DNA of 64,000 nucleotides, taken from a bacterium. Its GTDB lineage: Bacteria; Planctomycetota; Planctomycetia; Kolteriales; Kolteriaceae. Within the stretch, counting starts at the first letter, position 1; each line of letters opens with the position of its first letter. A program made the translations under genes and the position numbers. The stretch covers positions 1 to 64,000 of the forward strand of contig JAIELF010000038.1 in NCBI GenBank assembly GCA_019753235.1, in the 5' to 3' direction. The notes beneath the pieces were generated by a model. It did not search any database. It saw nothing but the letters and a program-made list of their open reading frames with translations, and was not told the origin of the DNA. Positions 17,485 through 26,265 of this stretch are shown piece by piece.

Positions 17485-18345
17485 ATGATGAATTCGACCC
17501 TTCGAAGATTGGCGAGCGTGCACGATCCGATTGGCTCACGTCGATCGGTGGAGACCCTTTTCCTCAGCGATTGCCACCTGGGGGCCCGCCACGCTCGGAC
17601 AGCGGATCTATTGGCGTTTCTGCAGTCGATCAGGCCTCGGCAGGTTTACCTGGTCGGGGACATCGTGGATGGCTGGGCGCTGCGTCGGCGGTGGCGTTGG
17701 ACGGATTTGGAGACCGAATGTCTTCGCGAGTTGCTTGGCTGGGGAGGTTCGGGGATCCCGATTCATTATGCTGCTGGGAATCACGACAACTTTTTGGAAC
17801 CCTTTCTGAACGATTTTGGCTGGGCCCGCATCGACCGGGAGTTTCGCCATAAAGCAGCCAATGGAAAGCAGTATCTCGTCGTTCATGGCGATCGGTTCGA
17901 TGACGAGATCGGCACGCCTGGCTGGAAAACCTGGATTGGAAGTGTCGGCTACGATGCCCTTTTTTGGCTGGGGGCAAAGGTGAATCAGCTTCGGGACCGG
18001 TGCAAGCTCCCCCCCACCGACATGGTTCAGCGCTGGCGAAACTCGCTGCCGGCCGCTCAAGAACATTTGGCTCGGTGGGAGGCCGCCTCGGCTCGGCATG
18101 CCCAGGCCAACAACTGCGACGGAATCATTTGTGGACATGTTCATACCCCTCGGATCCGTTGGATTGGAGGAATCGAATACATCAACATCGGCGACTGGAT
18201 GGAAAACAAAGTCGCCCTCGTGGAAACCGAGGCGGGAACACTTTGTCATTGGCCCGATCGAGACGATGGCCCCTGCGTGACAAGGATGCACGCCAGGCAA
18301 TTCGCGCCTGACCGAAAGGTTCCCTCGCTGGAGGCGGCGGGTTAA
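17485..18345 (+). CDS. LpxH-like UDP-2,3-diacylglucosamine pyrophosphatase/metallophosphoesterase
   Basis: 286 residues; ATG at 17485 with a second ATG next to it. Calcineurin-like metallophosphoesterase with all metal motifs: SDCHLG (residues about 28-33), GDIVDGW, GNHDNF, HGDRFD and GHVHTP. The RQVYLVGDIVDGW and NIGDWMEN segments resemble the LpxH/LpxH2 group, which cleaves UDP-2,3-diacylglucosamine to lipid X in lipid A synthesis. Divergence from kdsD supports this. Related enzymes of the same fold act on other pyrophosphates, so the substrate is inferred. Confidence 0.8.
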   Translation: MMNSTLRRLASVHDPIGSRRSVETLFLSDCHLGARHARTADLLAFLQSIRPRQVYLVGDIVDGWALRRRWRWTDLETECLRELLGWGGSGIPIHYAAGNHDNFLEPFLNDFGWARIDREFRHKAANGKQYLVVHGDRFDDEIGTPGWKTWIGSVGYDALFWLGAKVNQLRDRCKLPPTDMVQRWRNSLPAAQEHLARWEAASARHAQANNCDGIICGHVHTPRIRWIGGIEYINIGDWMENKVALVETEAGTLCHWPDRDDGPCVTRMHARQFAPDRKVPSLEAAG

Positions 18346-18635
18346 GATTCTTGGGAATCGGCCCCTTTCTCACAAGAAAGTGGGGCTGGTACTCCGTGGA
18401 GCCATCAATCGGCCAGAGAGATCGATCGCCAGATGGTCGGTGTCTCTCTGATCGAAGACGCTGTCAGAATGCAGGAGGCATGGTTCGCGAGGGTTCTCGT
18501 CCATTTCAAAGAGGGACGAGAAATCAGGCAGGATCGGTCGGCCCGAACCGCCACCCGACTCTCGCGTTTTGGTTTCAAGCTCGGGGGATCGTCCTCGAGA
18601 CGACAGTCCCACGATAATCGAGGAGGTGACTAGGG

Positions 18636-20882
18636 ATGGCGAAAATCTTCTACAGCATGGCCGGCGAAGGCCGGGGCCACGCCACTCGCGCTAGAGCGCT
18701 CGTCGAGATGCTCCGCGGCGAACACGATTTCACCCTGTTCGCGCCCGAGATGGCGTATGCCATGCTGTCGAAGGTGTATGAAGGAACGTCGGTCCGAGTT
18801 CGGCGACTCGCCGGCCTGCGATTTCATTACCGAGGCGGAACGCTTTCTTACGCCAAAACCGTTCAAAAAAGCCTTGGTTACCTCTGGCGGAAGCCCTGGG
18901 TCATACGTTCCTTGTGCCGACGAATCGAGATCGAACGCCCCGACCTATGCATCACCGATTTTGAACCGCTCCTTCCGCGAGCCGCCCAACAATGCAAAGT
19001 CCCGTTCCTCAGTTTTGATCATCAACACTTTCTCTCCGTCAACGACTTCAACGGCCTCCCTTCGACGCTGCGATGGAAGGCAGAGCTGCTCGGCCAATTC
19101 ACTAAGTGGTTTTATCGTGGCCAAAAGGCAACGCTTGTTTCTTCCTTCTTTACGCCCCCTCTCAAACGAGGTGTGCGAAATGTGGATTCGATCGGCGTCA
19201 TGCTTCGGCCCGAAGTTCTTCGCACGACGCCAAGCGAAGGGGACCATCTGCTCGTCTATCTTCGACGATTCCCGCACGGCGGGCTGATCGACGCGCTGAA
19301 ACGGGTTGGCCGGGAGGCGTTCATCTACGGTGTCGGCCCGCGCGAATCCGAGGGGAACATCCATTTCAAAGAGATCGACGAAACGAACTTCTTATCGCAT
19401 CTGGCGAGCTGCCATGCCTTGATCTGCAACGCCGGCAACCAGCTCGTCGGCGAAGCTTTTCATTTTCGAAAGCCGGTGCTGGCCATCCCCGAGGCAGGTA
19501 ACTTCGAGCAATACATCAACGCCCACTACGTTCGACAATCCGGAGGGGGAGACTGGATCGAGCCGCAACATGTCTCGTCCGCGGCCCTGCAGAGTTTCTT
19601 CAGCCAAGTCCCGACATTTCGTTCACAAATCGATCCGCAGGCGGTGCGAGGTAATGAAAGTGCCCTCGCCATCATTCAAAAACATCTCCCCGCACCCAAA
19701 CCCGTCGGCGTCGAAAGACACTCGCGAAAGAAACGAACCGCCCTACCTCATCGACTGGTCGGCTTGACACGCGCTGTCGTCCGAAACTGGTTTCGACGAG
19801 ATGACCTTCCCCGATTCCTCACTTACACGGTGACCTTCTCGTGCAATGCGAAGTGCATCATGTGCGACTCATGGAAGCTACCCTCGCCGGACGATCTCTC
19901 CGTCGATGAAGTGTCGCGAATCTTCGACGAACTCCCCGCGATGGACGGCGTTCGACTGACCGGCGGAGAACCCTTCGTTCGCGCGGACTTCCCTGAACTT
20001 GCTCGCCTGGCCGATGAAAAGCTAAAGCCGATGGTGTTGCACATCACATCCAACGGCTTTCTGACGCGACGGATTGTCCGGTATTGCGAAGATCGTCGCA
20101 AGAAGACCCCGCTCCACTTGCTTGTTTCGATCGACGGCGTCGAGGCGAAACACAATCAGGTTCGTGGACACTCAGGCGCCTGGAAGAGCGCCATGGAAAC
20201 CATTCGATCGCTCGCACCTCGTCAGAAAGAACTCAACATCCACCTGGCCGTGAATCAAACGATTGTCGATGCAGAGGGTGTGGAGCATTACAAGATGCTT
20301 CGAGAAGTCCTGCGCCCTCTGGGCGTGCGGAACAATGTCGTGATGGCGTACGATGTCAGCGCGACGTACAACCTCGAACGAGAAATCGAGATCGCTCCAA
20401 GTGAGATCGGCCAATTCGCCACCTTCGGCGAATTCTCCGAGGACCATCTGCGCGAACTGCTCGGCGAGATCGAAAAGGATCTGGCCTCCTTCCCCTGGCT
20501 CGATCGTTTGGCGAAGAGATATTACCTGCGCGGGATCACCCAAAGGCTTCTTCACGGCACCGGCAAACCCAATCCTCCCTGCGTCGCGCTGAACAGTCAC
20601 CTACGTCTGTTCCCCAACGGTGATGTTCCGACGTGCCAATTCAACAGCAAGATTGCCGGCAATCTGCGTCGCCAATCGTTCCGAGAACTCTGGAGAAGCG
20701 AATTGGCCGCTCGCCAACGAGACTGGGTTCGCCGATGTCCCGGATGCTGGGCCGAATGCGAGGTCTTGCCGAGCGCGATCTACACGCTGGATCTCCTCAA
20801 GGAGAGTCTCCTGCCGACCAAGATGATCCCGTCGGCCGCGTCTCGGCCGGTCCTGCTACCTAGTTCCTCATCAGAACGGTAA
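18636..20882 (+). CDS. Glycosyltransferase - radical SAM/SPASM fusion protein
   Basis: 748 residues in one uninterrupted frame; ATG with GGAGGTGA six bases upstream. Residues 1 to about 350 form a GT-B-like glycosyltransferase of the MJ1255/VC2487 type: SMAGEGRGHATRA at the N-terminus, FDHQHF, CHALICNAGNQLVGEAFHF and IPEAGNFEQYINA. A basic linker of about 40 residues follows. Residues about 390-715 are a radical SAM enzyme with the cluster motif CNAKCIMC (Cys403, 407, 410), the RLTGGEPFVR SAM motif, and a SPASM-like C-terminus with cysteines near 649 (PPCVALN), PTCQFN and CPGCWAEC for extra clusters. I know both halves as separate proteins; the fusion suggests one modifies what the other transfers. 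Substrate unknown. The neighbour is the LpxH-like gene. Confidence 0.82.
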   Translation: MAKIFYSMAGEGRGHATRARALVEMLRGEHDFTLFAPEMAYAMLSKVYEGTSVRVRRLAGLRFHYRGGTLSYAKTVQKSLGYLWRKPWVIRSLCRRIEIERPDLCITDFEPLLPRAAQQCKVPFLSFDHQHFLSVNDFNGLPSTLRWKAELLGQFTKWFYRGQKATLVSSFFTPPLKRGVRNVDSIGVMLRPEVLRTTPSEGDHLLVYLRRFPHGGLIDALKRVGREAFIYGVGPRESEGNIHFKEIDETNFLSHLASCHALICNAGNQLVGEAFHFRKPVLAIPEAGNFEQYINAHYVRQSGGGDWIEPQHVSSAALQSFFSQVPTFRSQIDPQAVRGNESALAIIQKHLPAPKPVGVERHSRKKRTALPHRLVGLTRAVVRNWFRRDDLPRFLTYTVTFSCNAKCIMCDSWKLPSPDDLSVDEVSRIFDELPAMDGVRLTGGEPFVRADFPELARLADEKLKPMVLHITSNGFLTRRIVRYCEDRRKKTPLHLLVSIDGVEAKHNQVRGHSGAWKSAMETIRSLAPRQKELNIHLAVNQTIVDAEGVEHYKMLREVLRPLGVRNNVVMAYDVSATYNLEREIEIAPSEIGQFATFGEFSEDHLRELLGEIEKDLASFPWLDRLAKRYYLRGITQRLLHGTGKPNPPCVALNSHLRLFPNGDVPTCQFNSKIAGNLRRQSFRELWRSELAARQRDWVRRCPGCWAECEVLPSAIYTLDLLKESLLPTKMIPSAASRPVLLPSSSSER

Positions 20883-20971
20883 CGAGCCGACACGATCGAC
20901 CTCCGTTTCCTTTCGACGGCTTTTCTTGGTACGATTGTCGCTAGACACCATTTCGACTTTAGAAGCGACCA

Positions 20972-22372
20972 TTGACCGAAAGCCCGTCTGCGATGTGGAA
21001 ATCGATTTCTCGATTCATGCTGGGCTCTCGCGAAGCAGGGTCCGACATTCCGCCTGAAGCGTACAGCGAACTGTTTAACAAGGAAGCCGTTCGTTTCGTG
21101 GTCCCCTTGGCGGCGTTTATCTTTCTCGTCGCGTCGCATCGCTGCTATCTGATGATGGAGTTTGTTCAGTGGCCGGGGGATTGGCTCCCCATCGTCGTCA
21201 TGTCGGCCGTCGGTTCGGCGATGTTGATCATCTTCATCCAGCTATGGCGCGGAAAGATCGCACCCCGCTTCGGGGAAATCACCATCTTCGTCATGCTATT
21301 GCTCGCTTCGGCCGACATTGCCGTCTTTTCCGCTTTTCATCCCAATACGACCAATGCACTCGAAGGGGCGCAGTTTGTCACCTTCTGCTTCGCGTTTATT
21401 GCCGTCCACTACCGATTTGTCGTTGTCATTTTTTTCGTGGTCTCCTCCCTAACAATTTTTTTCTCCCCTCCAGGTTATCTTCATCTCGAACCGACGAAGC
21501 TGCTGACGGATGGCATCGCCACATTACTCCTGGTGTGGTTGTTGTTGCGCGTTAAATCCAGCGGAATCCGCCATCTGGCGCTCGCGCAGTGGCGCGCTTT
21601 GCAGAAGTCCGCCGAGCTCACCCAAACCGTGCAACAACTTCGCGTCGAAGTCGAGGAACGCCGAAGAGCCGAGGCGGAGAGAAGAAAAAGCGAAGCGCAG
21701 TTAAGGGCTCTCTCCCGCGAAGTGATCGAGATCCAAGAGAAAGAGCGGGCTCATTTATCTCGAGAGCTACACGATGAGTTAGGACAAATGCTGACAGCGG
21801 CCCACTTGAGCTTGGATGGAATCAAACGACGCGTTAGCCCCGAAATCGCCGGCCTAATTGCGGATACAAGCCAAATGATCGCCGAATCGATCGATCAGAT
21901 TCGTGATCTCGCCACGGAACTGAGGCCTAGACTTCTCGACCAGCTAGGCCTTGAAGCCGCCATCCAGTGGAGCGTCGATCGATTCCGAAATCGGTCCCCC
22001 TTTGAATGGTCCTTCAAAGCGACGAGCGGGAGTCTCCGATTTCCCATCCCGGTCGAGGCGGCCTGTTTTCGAATCGCCCAAGAGGCCATGACCAATGCGG
22101 TTCGCCACGCTCGGCCTCAACAAGTCGACGTGACCTGTTCGACGACCGAGAATGAGTTGACCGTCGCGGTCCAAGACGATGGCGTCGGCTTTGACACCAA
22201 TCGCACGACCGATGACCAACCCACTCTTCAGGGACTAGGACTGGTCGGCATGCGCGAACGGGCCGAGTCTCTCGGCGGGCATCTTGAAATCCGATCGCAG
22301 ACCGGGGCCGGCACGCGGGTCGAGGTCACCTTTCATCGCCCATCGGCTCAAAGCGAGGAAAAGCCTTCATGA
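20972..22372 (+). CDS. Membrane sensor histidine kinase, NarL-partner type
   Basis: 466 residues from a TTG at 20972; ATG at 20993 is an alternative. About six hydrophobic helices span residues 41-192, with short loops and no large sensor domain outside. A coiled coil (about residues 205-258) leads to a HisKA_3 dimerisation domain: LSRELHDELGQ with the phospho-accepting His at 267. The HATPase_c domain has QEAMTNAVRHARP (N box), DDGVGFD (G1) and GLGLVGMRERAESLGG (G2). This is the layout of kinases that pair with NarL/FixJ regulators; the next gene, overlapping in ATGA, is that partner. The signal is unknown. Confidence 0.9.
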   Translation: MTESPSAMWKSISRFMLGSREAGSDIPPEAYSELFNKEAVRFVVPLAAFIFLVASHRCYLMMEFVQWPGDWLPIVVMSAVGSAMLIIFIQLWRGKIAPRFGEITIFVMLLLASADIAVFSAFHPNTTNALEGAQFVTFCFAFIAVHYRFVVVIFFVVSSLTIFFSPPGYLHLEPTKLLTDGIATLLLVWLLLRVKSSGIRHLALAQWRALQKSAELTQTVQQLRVEVEERRRAEAERRKSEAQLRALSREVIEIQEKERAHLSRELHDELGQMLTAAHLSLDGIKRRVSPEIAGLIADTSQMIAESIDQIRDLATELRPRLLDQLGLEAAIQWSVDRFRNRSPFEWSFKATSGSLRFPIPVEAACFRIAQEAMTNAVRHARPQQVDVTCSTTENELTVAVQDDGVGFDTNRTTDDQPTLQGLGLVGMRERAESLGGHLEIRSQTGAGTRVEVTFHRPSAQSEEKPS

Positions 22373-23031
22373 GCAACATTCGAATAGGAATTGTAGACGA
22401 CCACACCTTGATGCGGTCGGGGCTTAGGATCATGTTGGAATCGGTCCCTGATTTCAATGTTGTGGGCGAAGCGGCCAATGCCGTGCAGGCTTACGATATG
22501 TTGGCGAATAACTCCCCAGAAGTCATCCTCATGGACTGGTCCATGCCCGGAGAAAACGGGCTCGACGTGACGCGACGCCTGACTAGAGAAAAATCCCCGG
22601 CCAGAGTCATCATTGTTTCCATGTATGATTCGGCTGGCTTCGTTCGACAGGCGAAACTTGCCGGGGCGGCGGGCTACGTCGTCAAGGGGCGATCATCCGA
22701 CCAACTTGTGGATACGATCCGACAGGTGGCCTCCGGTGCCTCGTTCGTTTGTCCCACCAAAGTTGACGAACCGATCCCGGCCAATGCCAGCGGCTCGGCC
22801 AATCAATTGGACCAACTCACCACCCGACAAATCGAGATACTCCGCCTCCTGGCAATCGGTAGATCCAATCGCGAAATTGCCGAGACCCTTTACATTGCGG
22901 AGAAAACCGTCGAACACCACAAGTCGAACATCAAAAGAGAGCTCGGAATCTCGGAATCGGCCAGACTTGTTCTGTTTGCCGTCAAGCATGGCCTGGTCAG
23001 GCTGGACGAACTCGAAACAGGACGTGAATAA
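22369..23031 (+). CDS. NarL/FixJ-family response regulator
   Basis: 220 residues, start overlapping the kinase stop by four bases. The receiver domain (residues about 4-120) shows the acidic pair D10-D11, the phosphorylation site Asp56 in VILMDWSMPG, and Lys107 in YVVKGRSS. A short linker leads to the LuxR-type helix-turn-helix: LTTRQIEILRLLAIGRSNREI, then ETLYIAEKTVEHHKSNIK. It should bind DNA as a dimer when phosphorylated by the upstream kinase. Targets cannot be read from the window; the downstream DNA is non-coding for some 460 bases. Confidence 0.93.
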   Translation: MSNIRIGIVDDHTLMRSGLRIMLESVPDFNVVGEAANAVQAYDMLANNSPEVILMDWSMPGENGLDVTRRLTREKSPARVIIVSMYDSAGFVRQAKLAGAAGYVVKGRSSDQLVDTIRQVASGASFVCPTKVDEPIPANASGSANQLDQLTTRQIEILRLLAIGRSNREIAETLYIAEKTVEHHKSNIKRELGISESARLVLFAVKHGLVRLDELETGRE

Positions 23032-23299
23032 CCGGATCCATCATCAAAAAATCTCTTCTCACTTCGAGATAGACCAAAGCTTCCCTTGCTGGCCGGACCA
23101 TCCCGAAGAATGGACAACAGAATCCAAAATATGCTGATCTATCGACCGCCTGATTTCAGACGCACTGGAAAGAGGAGTCAAAGGATAGAGGGTCGGCCGT
23201 AAACCGATGCGACCCAGGGAGATCAATCAATCTTCATAATGTCGAATATTTGCCTTGAAATCCCGAGCGGGTTTGAAAGAATGTGTTCGTCAGCCTGAT

Positions 23300-23368
23300 A
23301 GTCGTGGGTAGAGGTGGCTGCTGGGCTGATAAGGCGGCACCTACGGGCGAACTACCCACGACTTTTTT
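23300..23368 (+). ncRNA. Long perfect-stem hairpin with T-run, possible structured RNA or terminator
   Basis: A 12-bp perfect stem (23300-23311 with 23352-23363) encloses a second stem AGGTG/CACCT (23312-23316 with 23338-23342) and a loop of about 21 bases. On the plus strand the outer stem runs straight into TTTTTT (to 23368). It could be the terminator of the two-component operon, but at 270 bases past its stop and with a 40-base structured interior it is larger than a usual terminator. It may instead be an independent small RNA or a dispersed repeat. Surroundings (23032-23497) contain no gene that I can support. Confidence 0.45.
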
Positions 23369-23497
23369 CTTATACCCCTCCAGCCTATCTTTTACACTTT
23401 TCTGTGACGAAATACTGCTAGGGTTTTCCCTAGTTCTCCCACTTTCTGAGTCGATTTTGAATCCGAAGCTCAGTCTCTCCTGGAAGCAGCCCATTCA

Positions 23498-23815
23498 TCA
23501 AAAAAACGCGAAGGGCTCGTCCGGACCCAGGATATTCTGATCCCAGGGGAGCCTGGTCATGACCGCAGGACCACGCTGATCGAGAATGCCTCGTTCCAGA
23601 TCGACAAGCATTCTTCGATCGGACGCGAGCCGATCAAACAACTCGCGGGCGGCCGCTCGGGTTCGATAATCCCGAAAACATGGCCGACTCGGCCCCATGA
23701 ACACCACCCGAAAGCGAAAAGCATCCCCCCGAACGCGCGCGCTCTTCTCTCCCCTAAAGATTCGCCCCCGCCGCCATCGGCCAAGCACTCGCCACCACAC
23801 CGACATCGTCATCAC
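23498..23815 (-). CDS. Small hypothetical protein
   Basis: 105 residues, not assigned to a family. The N-terminal third is very basic; the rest reads like a folded domain with TRAAARELFDRLASDRRM and a terminal MTRLPWDQNILGPDEPF. Third-base G/C preference and cga/cgg arginine codons match the genes around, which is the main reason to keep it. No ribosome site is obvious, and the true start may be the internal ATG of FMGPSRPCF. It lies alone between the hairpin at 23.3 kb and RHS debris. Function unknown; it could be non-coding. Confidence 0.35.
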   Translation of the reverse strand: MMTMSVWWRVLGRWRRGRIFRGEKSARVRGDAFRFRVVFMGPSRPCFRDYRTRAAARELFDRLASDRRMLVDLERGILDQRGPAVMTRLPWDQNILGPDEPFAFF

Positions 23816-24109
23816 CCAATCGGTCCGAGAATCGTTATCGCCGTGACCACCTTCCTTACACCGCAGCCCTCGGTCGGATCGTCACCGATTTATTCCCAAC
23901 CTGTCTCTCCCAAGGCACAGCCCTACCGATTTGGACCGTCCACCCAGAGGCCGCCAACTTCGAGCCCAACATTGCCCCCTGCCATCAGACCCAAGCCGCC
24001 CGTAAGCGCCCGACCCGGCGCCGCCGTCAGCGTCCACCCGGCCAAAGACCTCGACGAACTCCTTCCCGATCGCTGGCCCGCCAGCAAAACTCCAGATCCC
24101 CAACCGTTC

Positions 24110-24540
24110 AACTCAACGTGCCGAGATCTTACCGCCGGAGTGTGGTTCACCGGACGGTCTCGGTAGCGGTGTTCGACGGCCATGTTCTGAGCCAGCGTCA
24201 GGACGACGTTGTCGCCGTTCGGCCACCTTGGGCGCGACACTTCGAAGCGTCGCTTGTAAAAGTAATCGCGATTATCGATGGGGCCACCGAAGGCAGAAAA
24301 GTCCGATCCCTCGTCGACGAATCGGCTGATCCGGCGATTATCGACGTCGTAGGTATGCGTCACCGTCCGCACGGCCGCCCCCGTTGTCTCGCTGAAGATC
24401 TCGACCTTCGTCAGGCGATTACGATGATCCCAAGTATACCGCCCCACCAGCGTCCCCGTCTGAGATCCCAGCCGCTTTTCGGTCAGGTTCCGCTCGGCGT
24501 CGCTTGCAATCGAGGTTCTCGATGGAGGCACCACCGGCAA
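24110..24540 (-). pseudogene. RHS/YD-repeat protein fragment
   Basis: The frame reads DAERNLTEKRLG, then RYTWDHRNRLTKVEIFSET and THTYDVDNRRISRFVDEG, a clear YD/RHS repeat signature. Intact RHS proteins are usually well over 1000 residues; here only about 140 residues are recognisable. To the left the frame turns into Arg/Ser/Gly-rich sequence with no repeat character, and on the right it stops abruptly at about 24540, next to a fragment of a different gene. The neighbouring stretch 23816-24110 has no supported gene. A dead remnant of a polymorphic-toxin or surface protein locus. Confidence 0.62.
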
Positions 24541-24650
24541 GAAGGACCGAGCCGGAGGTGTTCTGCACAGATGGTGCAGTTCCTGACTTCCCGAAGCAAT
24601 TGTGGGAGTGGATTTATGGATCGAACACCAGGATCAAGGCGAGCGGGCAT
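24540..24650 (-). pseudogene. N-terminal fragment of a uracil-DNA glycosylase-like gene
   Basis: About 37 residues, including LPQLLREVRNCTICAEHL and RLGPS, match the N-terminus of uracil-DNA glycosylase superfamily proteins, where the Cys pair starts the iron-sulfur-type motif. The match ends at about 24540, exactly where the RHS fragment begins on the same strand, so the rest of the gene (some 150 residues including the GQAPG-type active site) is gone. Recognition rests on a short segment, so confidence is moderate. Confidence 0.42.
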
Positions 24651-24703
24651 CTTGTCAAGACCGCTCGGAAGACCCACACTTTTCGTCGACAACCAGCCAG
24701 TTA

Positions 24704-25480
24704 CTAGTTCACTGTCGGCACGTATCCGCCATCCACTCGCAAGTTCTGGCCAGTGATGAAATTCGCCCGGTCGCTGCACAAGAAAACCACGGCGTCAGCA
24801 ATCTCCTGCGGGGTGCCCGCCCTGCCAACAGGACCAGGGGCGAATCCGGCGGCGATCTTCGCCCGCTCAGCCATGTCTTTCACCGCACCCATTTGGTCGA
24901 ACATGGCGTCCAATCCACTAGTCAGGATGATGCCGGGACTGACGGCGTTGCTCGTGATCCCGGTGCCGGCGAGAACATGGGCTAACGATACGGCCAAGTT
25001 GATGCTTGCCACCTTGGTGGCACTATAGCCGGGCATGTCGGTTAACGGCTTTGTGCCGACGCCGCTGGCGATGGCGATCACACGCCCCCAACCTTTCGTC
25101 TTCATGGCAGGCACAAGCCTGTTGTTCAACCGCACCATAGAGCCGACGTTTACGTTGTACCATTGCGTCCATTCGTCCGCTGTTTCTTCAAACCACCCTT
25201 TTGCTACGTACACGCCCGCGTTGTTTACCAGGATATCAATGTCTCCTGCGACCATCGCCACTGCGTCCGCGCCAGAGTCTGTCGCGAGGTCGCCGAGAGC
25301 ATAAGTGGCCTTCCCACCGGCCGCCACAATGTCTGCCACTACCCGTTGAGACTCTGCCTCGCGCCGACCGTGGACGACGACTGTCGCCCCTTCGGCTGCC
25401 AGTGTCTTGGCAATCGCTTCGCCGATGCCGCTGGAACTGCCTGTAACCAGCGCCCGTTTGCCGTGAATACTGAGATCCAT
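24704..25480 (-). CDS. Short-chain dehydrogenase/reductase
   Basis: 258 residues from the ATG at 25480 (AGAGGA seven bases upstream); an upstream in-frame start at 25540 is less likely. Classical SDR: cofactor loop TGSSSGIGEA (residues about 12-21) with HGRREAE behind strand 2, which suggests NADP, then NNAGVYV, the catalytic Ser region IAIASGVG, YSATK with Tyr and Lys, and the C-terminal GQNLRVDGGYVPTVN. The substrate cannot be inferred. It is the last gene of a minus-strand run (AraC, YHS, P460, membrane protein, P460, SDR). Confidence 0.88.
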   Translation of the reverse strand: MDLSIHGKRALVTGSSSGIGEAIAKTLAAEGATVVVHGRREAESQRVVADIVAAGGKATYALGDLATDSGADAVAMVAGDIDILVNNAGVYVAKGWFEETADEWTQWYNVNVGSMVRLNNRLVPAMKTKGWGRVIAIASGVGTKPLTDMPGYSATKVASINLAVSLAHVLAGTGITSNAVSPGIILTSGLDAMFDQMGAVKDMAERAKIAAGFAPGPVGRAGTPQEIADAVVFLCSDRANFITGQNLRVDGGYVPTVN

Positions 25481-25600
25481 GCTTGTATCCTCTGTTTGAA
25501 TTGTGAGCTGCGAGTTCGAAAACTGCGTTTTGTGGAGCATACCAGAGGGCGCGAGTTACGTTATTGCCTTTCAGTGACTACTACAACCACATGCCGTCGG

Positions 25601-26218
25601 TCATTTGGTTTCTCGGTCGCCCAACACGGGGTAGCCTCGGACGTACAGCCAATCGTCCTTCTTGGCCGGGACGTGGCACGCCCGGCAGTCCGTCGAATAA
25701 TCCGTGGCGACCTGCTTCTGCGGGTCGCTCCCCTTGAACAGCGCCCATCCCCAGCCGTCACCCCAGAGTGCGTTCCCCCTGAACCGTCCTTTCGAGTCCT
25801 TGATCATCACGAACCAAATGTCGATATCGGTCGCCCACGACACGGTCCCGGTCGTCAGGTTGCCTGACTTGGTTTTGTAGACGTCCTTCACGATGACCGC
25901 CCCGTCCGGGAACTTGCCGTCCTTCTGATACGCTTCGACATCCTCTGGCCGGGCGTAGACGCCGTGCAGTTGGTCTACTTCCCCGCCCACCTTGCTGGCC
26001 GTGGCGAAGGTGCCGAGGTGGGTGAAGGTGGTCTTGTAGTCGGCGGGCAGAGCGATGTTCCCGTTGTCATCCACATAGGAGGAAAACTTCTCCGGCTCGG
26101 CCGCAACCGCCTGCGGCCCGGCGAAGCCACCGGGGAGCCAGCGGTAAGCGGAGCTGCCGACGAGGGCGACAACAGCCAGATTGACGAACGCGATCTGCCG
26201 GAATCGAAGACCAAGCAT
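25601..26218 (-). CDS. Cytochrome P460-family protein (1)
   Basis: 205 residues; ATG with GAGAGGTG five bases upstream. An N-terminal signal/anchor (about residues 8-27) leads to a periplasmic domain. The C-terminal DCRACHVPAKKDDWLYVRGYPVL carries the CxxCH haem-c site in the usual place for cytochrome P460. Known P460 enzymes oxidise hydroxylamine or bind NO, with a Lys cross-linked haem; the cross-linking Lys cannot be assigned here. A membrane protein and a second P460 lie upstream on the same strand. Confidence 0.85.
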   Translation of the reverse strand: MLGLRFRQIAFVNLAVVALVGSSAYRWLPGGFAGPQAVAAEPEKFSSYVDDNGNIALPADYKTTFTHLGTFATASKVGGEVDQLHGVYARPEDVEAYQKDGKFPDGAVIVKDVYKTKSGNLTTGTVSWATDIDIWFVMIKDSKGRFRGNALWGDGWGWALFKGSDPQKQVATDYSTDCRACHVPAKKDDWLYVRGYPVLGDRETK

Positions 26219-26265
26219 GGAACACCTCTCTGCGTTGTGCCGTGGATTGGCTGGGAACGTGACGA

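Noticed and set aside
23300-23368. Hammerhead ribozyme
   Set aside because: A CTGATAA and GAAC occur between the stems, but the core CUGANGA and GAAA are both altered, so the conserved catalytic bases are missing.
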